DNA of 64,000 nucleotides. Origin: Pseudomonas putida (GTDB lineage: Bacteria; Pseudomonadota; Gammaproteobacteria; Pseudomonadales; Pseudomonadaceae). The stretch is from positions 3,472,501 to 3,536,500 of the forward strand of contig CP124529.1 in the NCBI GenBank assembly GCA_029953615.1. Reading direction: 5' to 3'. The notes beneath the pieces are model-generated. The model worked only from the letters and a program-made list of their open reading frames with translations. It searched no databases and was not told the DNA's origin. The translations under genes were made by a program, and so were the position numbers. Shown piece after piece: positions 23,646 to 32,704 of the stretch (position 1 is its first letter; every line of letters begins with the position of its first letter).

Positions 23646-23878
23646 CAGGCCTGCCGGTCCGCTTGTGGCTGTTGCGTGGCCTGGCCGGTCAGCGGGGCCT
23701 GTTGTTGCACCTGTGCCTGGCCTGGGGCGTTGGTGTCCGTGTCACCGCCCATCGACTTGCGAAAACCCTGGATTGCCTCGCCCACATCGCTGCCCAGGCC
23801 CTTGAGGCGCTTGGTACCAAACAGCAGGAATACGATCAGCAGTACGATCACCAGTTGCCAGATTCCAATGCCACCCAT
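23645..23878 (-). CDS. tatA: Tat translocase subunit TatA
   Basis: A 77-residue pore-forming subunit: one membrane helix ([15 protein letters not shown]), hinge [16 protein letters not shown], an amphipathic helix and a Gln-rich tail. The start at 23878 ([10 protein letters not shown]) is fixed by AGGAG 8 bases upstream; the open frame extends to 23944 but would add an untypical 22-residue leader. It is the first gene of the minus-strand tatABC operon, divergent from gspK, with Pho-box-like repeats in the 144-bp gap. Confidence 0.94.
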   Translation of the reverse strand: MGGIGIWQLVIVLLIVFLLFGTKRLKGLGSDVGEAIQGFRKSMGGDTDTNAPGQAQVQQQAPLTGQATQQPQADRQA

Positions 23879-23931
23879 TGCGACCACTCCTGTAAGGTCA
23901 TGAAAAGGAAAGGCAATCCTGCCTCGCGTAG

Positions 23932-23949
23932 ATGACGTGCACATGACGA
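23932..23949 (-). promoter_or_regulatory. Candidate Pho box for tatABC
   Basis: Plus-strand ATGACGT-GCAC-ATGACGA is a 7-4-7 direct repeat matching the reverse complement of the PhoB consensus CTGTCAT-N4-CTGTCAT, oriented toward tatA 54 bases away. Published work reports low-phosphate induction of P. putida tat-1. Confidence 0.6.
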
Positions 23950-23956
23950 ACGGTCA

Positions 23957-23974
23957 CTGCCATCTACCTGCAAC
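23957..23974 (+). promoter_or_regulatory. Candidate Pho box for gspK (xcpX)
   Basis: CTGCCAT-CTAC-CTGCAAC, a 7-4-7 repeat related to CTGTCAT-N4-CTGTCAT, pointing toward xcpX (ATG at 24023). It is back to back with the tatA box, with 7 bases between them. Confidence 0.5.
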
Positions 23975-24022
23975 ACCGGACGTGTTGACTGGCGTTTTGT
24001 TCAGCGATGGAGGCACGCACGG

Positions 24023-24988
24023 ATGGGTGGCAGGCAACAGCAGGGCGCGGCCCTGCTGATGGTGATGGTGGTGCTGGCGATGCTGGCGGCGGGCATGGCC
24101 TGGCTGGTGGAAGACGGCCGGCGCCAGGTCGATGATGTGCGCCTGTTGCACCAGCGGGTTCAGGCGCGAGCGATGGAGCAGGCAGGCCTGGCCTATGCCG
24201 AACAGGCCCTGCGTGACCCCAGCTGGCGGCTTAGCCCGCTGTTCTGGCAGGCCTTGCGCGGGCAGCCTCTGAGCTACGATTTTGGCGCTGGTCAGGCGCA
24301 GTTGCGGGTGCGCGACCAGCACACCTGTTTCAACGTCAATGCGCTGCTCGGCGCTGACGGCGAGCGTGCTGAGCGCCAGTTGCGTTACCTGCTGGGTGAC
24401 GACATGGCTGCCGAGCGGCTGGTCGATGCCTTGGCCGACTGGCTCGACGCCGACAGCGATGCCCGCCTGCAAGGTGCCGAAAGTGCCCAGTACCTGCGCC
24501 AGCAGCCACCACGGTTGGCGGCCAACCAGCCGATGCTCGATACCAGCGAACTAAACCTGTTGCTGGAGCAGGATGCCAGCCGCCAGGCACGCTACCCGAT
24601 GCTGTGTGCGTTGCCGCAGACCACTGGCTGGCGGCTGAATGCAAATGCCCTGGGACTGGAGCACCTGCCGCTGCTGGAGGCGCTGTACGAAGGGCGTTAC
24701 CCACGCTCGTTGCTCAGCCGTATCATCAGCGGCCGGCCGGCGTCGGGGTATTTGGATGCGGCCGCTCTGCGCCAGGCGCTGGGAGCGGTGGATGACGAAA
24801 CCTTCGAACGGCTGAGCGAAGGGCTGCTACTGAACAGCGGGTATTTCCTGTTGCAGTTGTCGTTCGCGGAGGAGGGGCGGGTGATACGCAGCGAGTTCCA
24901 GGTGGAAGCGCTGGGGGTGGTGCAATGGCATGCCCGGGTGCCGGCGCAGCAGGTGCGGGTGCGGAGTCGGGAGCCGATGGTGTGGTAG
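24023..24988 (+). CDS. xcpX: Type II secretion minor pseudopilin GspK (XcpX)
   Basis: The tip pseudopilin of the type II secretion system, working with GspI and GspJ. In 321 residues, a short prepilin leader MGGRQQQG precedes the hydrophobic helix AALLMVMVVLAMLAAGMAWL; the family lacks the usual Glu5, and Met stands there. The large globular domain follows, with the NVNALLGADGE and calcium-site-like regions. GGAGG lies 9 bases before the ATG. It is unusual in being separated from the rest of the xcp genes by uxpB and transcribed from its own divergent promoter region. It ends convergently with uxpB across a REP doublet. Confidence 0.93.
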   Translation: MGGRQQQGAALLMVMVVLAMLAAGMAWLVEDGRRQVDDVRLLHQRVQARAMEQAGLAYAEQALRDPSWRLSPLFWQALRGQPLSYDFGAGQAQLRVRDQHTCFNVNALLGADGERAERQLRYLLGDDMAAERLVDALADWLDADSDARLQGAESAQYLRQQPPRLAANQPMLDTSELNLLLEQDASRQARYPMLCALPQTTGWRLNANALGLEHLPLLEALYEGRYPRSLLSRIISGRPASGYLDAAALRQALGAVDDETFERLSEGLLLNSGYFLLQLSFAEEGRVIRSEFQVEALGVVQWHARVPAQQVRVRSREPMVW

Positions 24989-24999
24989 GGCTTGAGATT

Positions 25000-25122
25000 G
25001 CCGGGGCTGCTTTGCAGCCCAATCGCCGGCAAGCCAGCTCCCACAGGGATACCAGAGCCCGCAGAATCTGTGACACCCCTGTGGGAGCTGGCTTGCCGGC
25101 GAAAGGGCCGCAAAGCGGCCCT
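25000..25122. repeat. REP-like doublet, GCTGGCTTGCCGGCGA variant
   Basis: Inverted arms ATCGCCGGCAAGCCAGCTCC and GGAGCTGGCTTGCCGGCGAA, flanked by small GGGCTGCTTTGCAGCCC and GGGCCGCAAAGCGGCCC hairpins, between the convergent xcpX and uxpB genes. No other terminator is seen for either gene. Confidence 0.88.
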
Positions 25123-25136
25123 CGTGCGCAGCTCGA

Positions 25137-27198
25137 TCAGACGGTGCCAATCTCCCCGCCATCAATCCGCTGGATCACTACCGTCGCAGCCCGGGGTCTT
25201 ACCGTGGTGCCTGCCGGAGTGGCATCGGTAGCTTTGTCGGTATACGGCCAGTTGTCCGGGTGCTGGATGTTGACGAACAGTGTCTTGTTGTCGGGGGTGA
25301 AGGTAATCCCGGTCACCTCGCAGCCATTCGGCCCGACGAAGAAGCGTCGCAGGTCCACCTGGTTCTGGGCATTCACCGGCACCTGCTTGCCGCTGGCATC
25401 CACCAGATTGGTGGGGATCACTGCCAGCAGCTGGTCGTTGGTGTAGTCGGTCACGCTGCTCTCGCCGTTGTCAGTCTCGAACCACAGCACGCCACGGCTA
25501 TCGAAGCTCATGCCGTCGGGGCTTGCGAACTGGTTCAGTTCGGTCAGGCCGGAGCGGTTGATGTCGGCGGTGCCGGCCGCATTGGCGCCGAACACGAAGA
25601 TGTCCCAGGTGAAGCTCAACTGGTCGTCGCTGTCGTGCCAGCGGATGATGTGGCCGTGACGGTTCGGGCCGCGCGGGTTGGCTGCGTCGACCTTTTCCGG
25701 GGTGCGCGCGCTGTTGTTGGTCAGGGTCAGGTAGACGTCGCCGTTGAGCGGGTTGACCGTGGTCCATTCCGGGCGGTCCATCGGCGTCGCGCCCACGGCA
25801 TCGGCAGCACCACGGGTGTTGAGGATGATGCCCGGCAGGTCGCCATACAATGCGCCCAGGGTGCTGCCGCCAGTGGTGGCGGTGGCCACGTCCAGCAGTA
25901 GCCATACACCAGTGCCGTCGGCATTGAAGCGGGCCACGTACAGCTTGCCCTGGTCGAGGTACTTGGCACCGGTGGCCAGGCGGTCGGCCGGGTTGGCGTC
26001 GGCGGCGTCCCACACGGCGGTGGACACCCACTTGTACAGGTACTCGTTATTCGAGTCGTCACCCATGTACCACACCAGCGGCTTGCCGGCGACGGGCAGG
26101 CCTGGGGCGCAGCCTTCGTGGCGGAAACGGCCCAGCGCGGTGCGCTTGGTGGCCAGGGTGTTGCTGTTGTACGGGTCGATTTCGACGATGTAGCCGTAGG
26201 TGCTGGCTTCGTTGCGGTAGTCGTCGGTGGCGCTGGCGCCTTTGACGGTGACGTCGAAACGGGCGAACTCGTCGGCCACTTCGCTGCTGTCACCGGCTGC
26301 GGTTTCCCACTTGTACTGGCCGCTGGAGGTGCCCACGCCGATACGGCGCTGGTCTTCGGGGCGGGTGCCCTTGTTGACGAAGATGCCTGGCCAGTTCTCT
26401 TCACAGGTCAGGTAGGTGCCCCACGGGGTGTAGCCGTTGCCGCAGTTGTTGTTGGTGCCACGGCAGTGGGTGCCGGCGGTGGAGTACTTGGTCTTGACGT
26501 GGGTCGGTACCCCGCAGCGGGCCGGTGATTTCCATGCGCGAGGCGGTAGTGAAGCGGCGGTTGAGCGGGTCGTTGTCGACCACCTGCCAGCGGCCACCGA
26601 TTTTCTGCAGGCGCACCACGCCGGCGCCGTGGGCGTTGATTTCCTTGCGCACTTCCTCGACCGGGCGCTTGCCGTTGACATCGGTGGTCGGGCCGGCCGG
26701 GTGCAGGGCGGCGGTGTCGATGTACTCGAAGTTGATCGCCAGCAGGCCGTCTTCGGAGCTGCCGTTGATGGGGAAGAAGTGCATGCCGTCATGGTGCATG
26801 CCCATGGCGTTGGCCTGGTCGGTCGAGGTGTTGCTGCCGTCGGACTTCCACGGGTTGCCGTTGCTGTTGATCGGCGTGCCCCAAGGCGCCAGCACATAGG
26901 CGCTGTAGCCGGCGGCAACTACGCAGGCGTCGGTGCGCGAGCCGGGGATGGACTGGAAGCCCAGTGCCAGTTTCGGCACTTCCGGTTCAGTCACGGGCGG
27001 CTCGGTGACCGGATCATCGTGATCGGAACCACCACCGTCGAAGCAGCCTGTCAGGCCGGTACCGGCAATCATGGCGATGGCGGCGCCCAGGCTGCCGCGT
27101 ATCACGCTGCGGCGGCTCAGGTAGGCGTCCATGACGTTGGCCATCGGCAGGTTGCCGCTTTGGTTCCGGTCCAGGTTGTCGCCGGTATCTCGACTCAT
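25137..27198 (-). pseudogene. uxpB: PhoX family phosphatase (UxpB type), frameshifted
   Basis: PhoX enzymes are Ca/Fe-dependent alkaline phosphatases that release phosphate from organic esters. The N-terminus has a Tat motif SRRSVIRG (28-35) and lipobox LTGC with Cys52, as in P. putida UxpB, a Tat-exported lipoprotein moved outward by Xcp. The body holds CEENWPGIFVNKG, the RFRHEGCAPG region, and PDGMSFDSRGVLWFETDNGES near the C-terminus. The frame breaks after MEITGPLRGTD; removing one G of the GGG run 26501-26503 (plus strand) joins ...RGTD to HVKTKYSTAGTH and gives 686 residues. AAGGA lies 7 bases before the ATG at 27198. One extra base in a run suggests sequence error. Confidence 0.88.
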
Positions 27199-27337
27199 CA
27201 GGGTGTCCTTATGTTGGCTGAGTTGGAGGAAACCGCGACTTTAGTGCGCAAATATGATGATTCCTTGGCAGAAATGTTAAGGAGGGTTTAAAACAACTCG
27301 CTCTTAGAAGTGTGCCCTACAGAACAATTTGGAATGG

Positions 27338-27366
27338 CTGTCGGATTTCTGCCATCAAACTGTAAT
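27338..27366 (+). promoter_or_regulatory. Three-repeat Pho box upstream of uxpA-xcp operon
   Basis: CTGTCGG-ATTT-CTGCCAT-CAAA-CTGTAAT: three 7-mers with an exact 11-bp period, each close to the PhoB half-site CTGTCAT. It points at uxpA and the whole xcpP-N operon. In the same gap a weaker minus-strand match (27254-27271) might serve uxpB. Confidence 0.7.
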
Positions 27367-27410
27367 GCCAACGCCGCAACATCCGGATCCCGGAGTGAAC
27401 ATGGATAAGG

Positions 27411-29063
27411 ATGGCAGGTTCGATGGCAAGCAGTGTGCACAGGCGCGAAGTGATTGGCTGGATGGGTGTCGGTGCCTTGGCACCGTTGCTCGGCGCCTGC
27501 TCCGCCTTTCCTGGGCAGCAGGGCGGCAGCGCCCACCTCGACCTGCTGTACGTGGCCGATACCCTTGATGCCCGCCAGCCTGGCCAGGCCGTGGTGCCGG
27601 CCACCCGCCTGGGGCCGGTCAGCCACCTGGGCCGTGCCCCATGGATGACCGGCAGCAGCGCCAGTATCGCCGACCCACGGCTGGCGCCACTGCTCGATGC
27701 CAGCCAGGCTGCATCTGCCCAACTGGGCGGCTATGCGGTGCTGGCGGCGTTGCTGGAGCAATTGCGCGGCGAGGCTGGGGCGGGCAACAGCCTGACCCTG
27801 GAAAACGGCCAAGGCTGGAATGGCAGCGGCCTGGCCTACCTGACTCAGGGCGAAAGCGGCTTGCAAGGCAGCCAGCTGCTGGGCATCGAAGCGCGGGTCA
27901 GCAGCGATGAGCGCGTGCTGTGGCCACAGCGCAGCCTGGCGCTCTATCGCCAGGCTACCGCCGTTACCCTGGGCGCCGGGCTGGCGGACACGCAACGTCA
28001 GGCTTTGGGCCTGGATGCCTTGCACTTCTTCGAACGTGGCGGCGCACGTATTGCCGTGGTCGGCGTGACCGACCCCTATGCCCAGGACCAGAAAGCCTCG
28101 CTTAAACAGTGGTATCAGTCGTTGCAGCCGGTATTCGAACAGGCCCGGCGCGAGGCCGACCTGGTGGTGGCCATGGCCGATGTCGGTACCGGGCCGGGCC
28201 TGTGGCTGGCCGAGCGGGTGCCACAGATCGACGTGCTGCTGTGCGCTCGTGGCCAGGACCTGTGGCCGGCGCCGGTCGAGGTGAGCCAGGCCAGCGGCCG
28301 CCGCGTACCGGTGCTGTTCGCCGGTTGTCGGGGCAGCGGCGCCTTCCGCCTGCGCTGCCAGCGCGTGGCCGGGCGGTGGCAGTTCGATGGGCGTTTCTAT
28401 CCGGCCTTCGAGCAACAGCTGGCACCCGCCGCGCAGCAGCGTGTCGGGGCATTGCAGGCAGAACTGCGCCAGCAGCGTGCCGGCCACGCGGCCTGGCTCG
28501 ATCAACCGCTGGCCCGCGCGCCCCAGGCGCTGTGGCGCCGAGACACCCGAGGCGGCAGCTGGGACCGCCTGCTGCATCAGGCCTTGGCCGCGGACAGCAG
28601 CATGCCGGTGCTGCTGCCGGGCCTGCGTTACGACTACCCGCTGCCCGCCGGGGCGGCCATTACCCGCGAACACTTGATCAGCCTTACCGGTGGCTACCCG
28701 GCACCGGTGGTCGAAGCGCCGGCCCGGCAGGTCGAGCAGGTTCTGGAAAACGCAGCGGAGCAACTGTTCGGCGACCCACTGCTGCTGGACAACAGCCAGG
28801 ACCTGCCGCGCTGGCAGGGCCAGGCCTGGCGTGTCAGCTACAGCCCGCAAGGCAAGCGCATCAGTGGCCTGGAGCCGGTGCAGGGCCTGTGCCGCACCTT
28901 TGGCCTGCAATTCGAGACCCAGGCCGGCGAGCCACTGTGGCAACGGGTTGAAGCCTGGCTCGCGCGCCAGCCGAGCGACTGGCAACTGGCGCCGCTGCAA
29001 CTGCCCGAAGTGCGCTACGTGCAGGGGCACCCGGGCTGGCACCCAAGGCAGCTGGCCTCGTGA
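27411..29063 (+). CDS. uxpA: SoxB-like Tat lipoprotein (UxpA type), metal ligands missing
   Basis: A 550-residue relative of the SoxB/5'-nucleotidase metallophosphoesterases. The N-terminus has a twin-arginine motif (RREVIGW, from residue 11) and lipobox LLGAC (Cys30). The two-domain layout matches SoxB through RLRGEAGAGNSL-like text, WNGSG, LLGIEA, and the C-terminal substrate domain with RGGSWDRLLHQAL and NAAEQLFGDP. Expected ligands are altered: DTH to DTL, GGD to NGQ, GHWE to SSDE, SHNG to ADVG, GHTHD to ARGQD. Catalysis is therefore doubtful. The start is uncertain: ATG 27401 has the best ribosome site (GGAG, 5 bases) but is out of frame by one base, so the gene may carry a small frameshift. 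It is the first gene of the xcp operon. Confidence 0.8.
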   Translation: MAGSMASSVHRREVIGWMGVGALAPLLGACSAFPGQQGGSAHLDLLYVADTLDARQPGQAVVPATRLGPVSHLGRAPWMTGSSASIADPRLAPLLDASQAASAQLGGYAVLAALLEQLRGEAGAGNSLTLENGQGWNGSGLAYLTQGESGLQGSQLLGIEARVSSDERVLWPQRSLALYRQATAVTLGAGLADTQRQALGLDALHFFERGGARIAVVGVTDPYAQDQKASLKQWYQSLQPVFEQARREADLVVAMADVGTGPGLWLAERVPQIDVLLCARGQDLWPAPVEVSQASGRRVPVLFAGCRGSGAFRLRCQRVAGRWQFDGRFYPAFEQQLAPAAQQRVGALQAELRQQRAGHAAWLDQPLARAPQALWRRDTRGGSWDRLLHQALAADSSMPVLLPGLRYDYPLPAGAAITREHLISLTGGYPAPVVEAPARQVEQVLENAAEQLFGDPLLLDNSQDLPRWQGQAWRVSYSPQGKRISGLEPVQGLCRTFGLQFETQAGEPLWQRVEAWLARQPSDWQLAPLQLPEVRYVQGHPGWHPRQLAS

Positions 29064-29485
29064 TGCTCGCCTCGCGCCTGCTCACGGGTGCTGGCCTGAC
29101 CCTGGCCGGTTGGCTAGCCGCGCAGTGCGTGCTGCAACTGGGCCGCCAGCCGCAACCGGCCATTGCGCCTGCAGCTGCCGACAAACCGCTGCCGGGCTTG
29201 ATGGTCGGCCACTGGCAGGTGCCCGTCGACGACGGTGCCATCACCATCACCCGCCTGCCGCTGCATTACCTCGGCGGCCTCAAGGCCCGGCCGCTGGCCT
29301 CCAGCGTGGTGGTGCTGCGCTTTGGCGAGCAGGTGCGCACCCTGGCCCGCGGCCAGCGCCTGGCGCCAGGGATAGTGCTGCAGGACATCGACAGCGATGG
29401 CCTGATTTTCAACAACCAGGGGCGGCGTGAACGCCTGCCCTGGCCGCCACGCCCCGCCGTGACCGGCTTCAAGCGGCAAGGATGA
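29063..29485 (+). CDS. xcpP: Type II secretion inner-membrane protein GspC (XcpP)
   Basis: Links the inner-membrane platform to the outer-membrane secretin. The 140-residue protein has an N-terminal membrane helix (LLTGAGLTLAGWLAAQCVLQL) and an HR-type domain (roughly 55-125, LHYLGGLKARPLASSVVVL...GLIFNNQGRRERL). It is short, ending before the PDZ or coiled-coil domain of larger GspC proteins. ATG 29063 overlaps the uxpA stop (TGATG). It lies next to xcpQ, as always in gsp operons. Confidence 0.88.
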   Translation: MLASRLLTGAGLTLAGWLAAQCVLQLGRQPQPAIAPAAADKPLPGLMVGHWQVPVDDGAITITRLPLHYLGGLKARPLASSVVVLRFGEQVRTLARGQRLAPGIVLQDIDSDGLIFNNQGRRERLPWPPRPAVTGFKRQG

Positions 29486-29488
29486 ACG

Positions 29489-31253
29489 ATGCCTGTCAGA
29501 TAATTGCGTAGCGGCCGCGCTGAGCCTGGCGCTGTCCATGGCCTGTGCCGAAGAGCCGGTGTTCGACGACAACGGCACGCCGATGTACGAGGTGAACTTC
29601 GTCGACACCGACCTGGGCGAGTTCATCGACAGCGTGTCGCGCATCACCGGCACCACCTTCATCGTCGACCCCCGGGTCAAGGGCAAGGTCACCGTGCGCA
29701 CCGTCGACCTGCATGACGCCGACGCGATCTACGATATTTTCCTGGCCCAGCTGCGCGCCCAGGGCTATGCCACGGTCGACCTGCCCAATGGCAGCGTGAA
29801 GATCGTTCCCGACCAGGCCGCTCGCCTGGAGCCTGTGCCGGTGGAGGCGGGAGGGCAGCAGGGGGAGGGCAGCGACAGCGTGGCTACTCGGGTATTCAAC
29901 GTGCGCAACGCCGCCAGCGAGCAGGTGCTGGGCATTCTCAAGCCCCTGATCGACCCACGGGTCGGTGTGATCACACCTTATCCGGCGGCGCACCAGTTGG
30001 TGGTTACCGACTGGCGCAGCAACCTGGAACGTATCGACAGCTTGCTGCGTCAGCTCGACCGCCCCCAGGAGGCGCCAGGCAGTGGCAGTACCCAGGTCAT
30101 CTACCTGCGCCATGCCAATGCCGGCGAAGTGGTCAAGGTGTTGCGCGGGCTCAGCCAGGAAGGCATGGCGCCCTCCGAAGGCGCGGGCGAAGGCGAGGGC
30201 AAGGACCGGCCCGTGGTGGCTGTTGCCGGAGGCTCGGGCATCCGCCTGGAATACGAAGAAGGCACCAATGCCGTGGTCATGGTCGGCCCCGACAGCGAGC
30301 TGGCCGCTTACCGCGCCATCGTCGAGCAGTTGGACATCCGCCGTGCCCAGGTTGTGGTCGAAGCGATCATCGCCGAGGTCTCCGACAGCAGCGCCCAGGA
30401 ACTGGGCGTGCAGTGGTTGTTCGCCGACGAGAAGTTCGGTGCCGGCATCGTCAATTTCGGCAGCAACGGGGTGAACATCGCCAGCATCGCCGGGGCCGCT
30501 GCCAGTGGCGACAACGAGGCCCTCAGCGACCTGTTGTCCAGCACCACCGGCGCAATGGCGGGTATCGGCCATTTCGGTGGCGGTTTCAACTTCGCCATGC
30601 TGGTTAACGCGCTGAAGGGCAAGAGCGGCTTCAACCTGCTGTCCACACCCACCCTGCTGACCCTGGACAACGCCGAGGCGTCGATCTTGGTTGGCCAGGA
30701 AGTGCCCTTCGTCACCGGATCGGTGACGCAGAACAACGCCAACCCGTACCAGACCATCGAGCGCAAGGAAGTCGGGGTGAAGCTGCGCATCAAGCCGCAG
30801 ATCAACATCGACAACAGCGTGCGCCTGGACATCGTCCAGGAAGTGTCGTCGATTGCCGACACCACGGCTGCCAGCGACGTGATCACCAACAAGCGCGAGA
30901 TCAAGACCAAGGTCATGGTCGAGGACAACGGCTTGGTGATCCTCGGCGGCCTGATCAGCGACGAACTGAGCACCAGCGACCAGCGCGTACCGCTGCTAGG
31001 CGATATCCCTTACCTGGGCCGGCTGTTCCGCTCCGACGCCACGAAGAACACCAAGCAGAACCTGATGGTGTTCATTCGCCCGCGCATCCTGCGTGACGGG
31101 CCGAGCCTGGCCGGGCTCAGCGAAGCCAAGTACCGCACCTTGCAGCAGACCACGCCACTGCAGTTGCCTGACCTGGCTGAGGCGCAAGGCGCTACGCCAC
31201 TGCTGCAGGTGTTCCCCTCCAGCCGTGCACGGCTGGAAGGTGGTAACTGGTGA
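29489..31253 (+). CDS. xcpQ: Type II secretion secretin GspD (XcpQ), probable frameshift in signal peptide
   Basis: Forms the outer-membrane secretin channel. N0 and N1-N3 domains (from [20 protein letters not shown]) lead to the secretin core with [20 protein letters not shown] and [15 protein letters not shown] near the C-terminus. The open frame starts only at ATG 29538, inside the signal peptide. ATG 29489 has AAGGA 6 bases upstream but reads MPVR and stops. Removing one base of TAATT (29501-29505) gives [20 protein letters not shown] followed by EEPVF, a normal signal peptide, and a 587-residue protein. I annotate that extent; as written, translation would begin at 29538 and lack a signal. 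Confidence 0.85.
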
Positions 31254-32701
31254 TGCTGCCTTATCGCCAGGCACGCCAGAGCGGGGTGGCCATGGCACCG
31301 GCGGAGCACGGCTGGCAGCTGTGGCTGCGGCCCGACGCCGACAGCGCCCAGTTGCAGGAACTGCTGCGTGTGCACGGTCAGCCCAGCCTGGTCGAATACC
31401 TGGAGCCTGCGCTGTTCGACGAACGCCTCGGCCAGCTGTACCAGGCCGGCGATGCTGCCACCGAGGCGCTGATCGAAGGCATCGGCGACCAGGTCGACCT
31501 GGACAGCCTGATGAGCGAAATGCCGCGCATCGAGGACCTGCTGGAAAGCGACGACGAAGCCCCGGTGATCCGCCTGATCAACGGTCTGTTCGGCCAGGCC
31601 CTGCGCCTGCGTGCTTCGGACATCCATATCGAAACCTTCGAGCAGAGCCTGGTGGTGCGCCTGCGGGTCGATGGTCACCTGCGCGAAGTGTTGCGCCCAC
31701 CGCGCGCGCTGTCCGCCATGCTGGTGTCGCGGATCAAGGTCATGGCCCGTCTGGACATCGCCGAAAAGCGCCAGCCCCAGGATGGCCGTATCACCCTGCG
31801 CGCGGCGGGGCGCGAAGTGGATGTGCGGGTCTCGACCCTGCCCGGCATCCACGGCGAACGGGTGGTGATGCGCGTGCTCGACAAGCAGGCCAGCCTGCTG
31901 GCGCTGGGCAACCTGGGCATGCCGGCGGCGGTGCTGCACGGCCTGCGCAGTTGCCTGGCGCGGCCCAACGGCATCGTGCTGTCCACGGGGCCGACCGGTT
32001 CGGGCAAGACTACGACCTTGTATGCCAGCCTCAACAGCCTCAACGACGGCAGCCGCAACATCCTCACTGTCGAGGACCCGGTGGAATACGCTATCGCCGG
32101 CATCGGCCAGACCGCCATCAACCCGCGCGCCGGGCTGACCTTCGCCAGCGGCCTGCGCGCCATCCTGCGCCAGGACCCGGACGTGATCATGCTCGGCGAA
32201 ATCCGCGATCAGGAGACCGCTCAGATCGCCGTACAGGCCAGCCTCACCGGCCACCTGGTGTTGTCCACCCTGCACACCAACAGTGCGGTGGGCGCGGTGA
32301 CCCGCCTGCGCGATATGGGCATCGAACCGTTCCTGATCGCCTCGTGCCTGCGCGGCGTGCTGGCCCAGCGCCTGGTGCGGCGCTTGTGCAGTTGTGCCGT
32401 GGCGCACCCGCTGCAGCAGGCGGAACGCGACCTGTGGCCCGAACTGGCGGCGCTGGGCAGCAGCTACCACGCGGTGGGCTGCGAGCAGTGCCAGGGCAGC
32501 GGTTATGTCGGGCGCCTGGGCCTGTATGAATTCATCGAACTGGACGCCGGGCTGATCGGCCTTTTGTATGACGGTGCCAGTGAACTGGCCATGCAGGACT
32601 ACCTGGGCGCACGTCGGCAGAGCCTGGTGGCGATGGCCAGCGACTGCCTGGCTCGTGGCGAGACCAGCCTGGCCGAAGTACTGCGCGTGGTGCAGGGCTG
32701 A
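31253..32701 (+). CDS. xcpR: Type II secretion ATPase GspE (XcpR)
   Basis: Cytoplasmic hexameric ATPase that drives pseudopilus assembly. The 482-residue protein has an N-terminal GspL-binding domain, then the RecA-like core with Walker [11 protein letters not shown] (246-255), the Asp box [13 protein letters not shown], Walker [13 protein letters not shown] and His box TLHTNSA. A zinc-binding cysteine motif follows but in variant form: CSC and CEQC, where CxxC...CxxC is usual. ATG 31253 overlaps the xcpQ stop (TGATG). Confidence 0.95.
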   Translation: MLPYRQARQSGVAMAPAEHGWQLWLRPDADSAQLQELLRVHGQPSLVEYLEPALFDERLGQLYQAGDAATEALIEGIGDQVDLDSLMSEMPRIEDLLESDDEAPVIRLINGLFGQALRLRASDIHIETFEQSLVVRLRVDGHLREVLRPPRALSAMLVSRIKVMARLDIAEKRQPQDGRITLRAAGREVDVRVSTLPGIHGERVVMRVLDKQASLLALGNLGMPAAVLHGLRSCLARPNGIVLSTGPTGSGKTTTLYASLNSLNDGSRNILTVEDPVEYAIAGIGQTAINPRAGLTFASGLRAILRQDPDVIMLGEIRDQETAQIAVQASLTGHLVLSTLHTNSAVGAVTRLRDMGIEPFLIASCLRGVLAQRLVRRLCSCAVAHPLQQAERDLWPELAALGSSYHAVGCEQCQGSGYVGRLGLYEFIELDAGLIGLLYDGASELAMQDYLGARRQSLVAMASDCLARGETSLAEVLRVVQG

Positions 32702-32704
32702 GCC

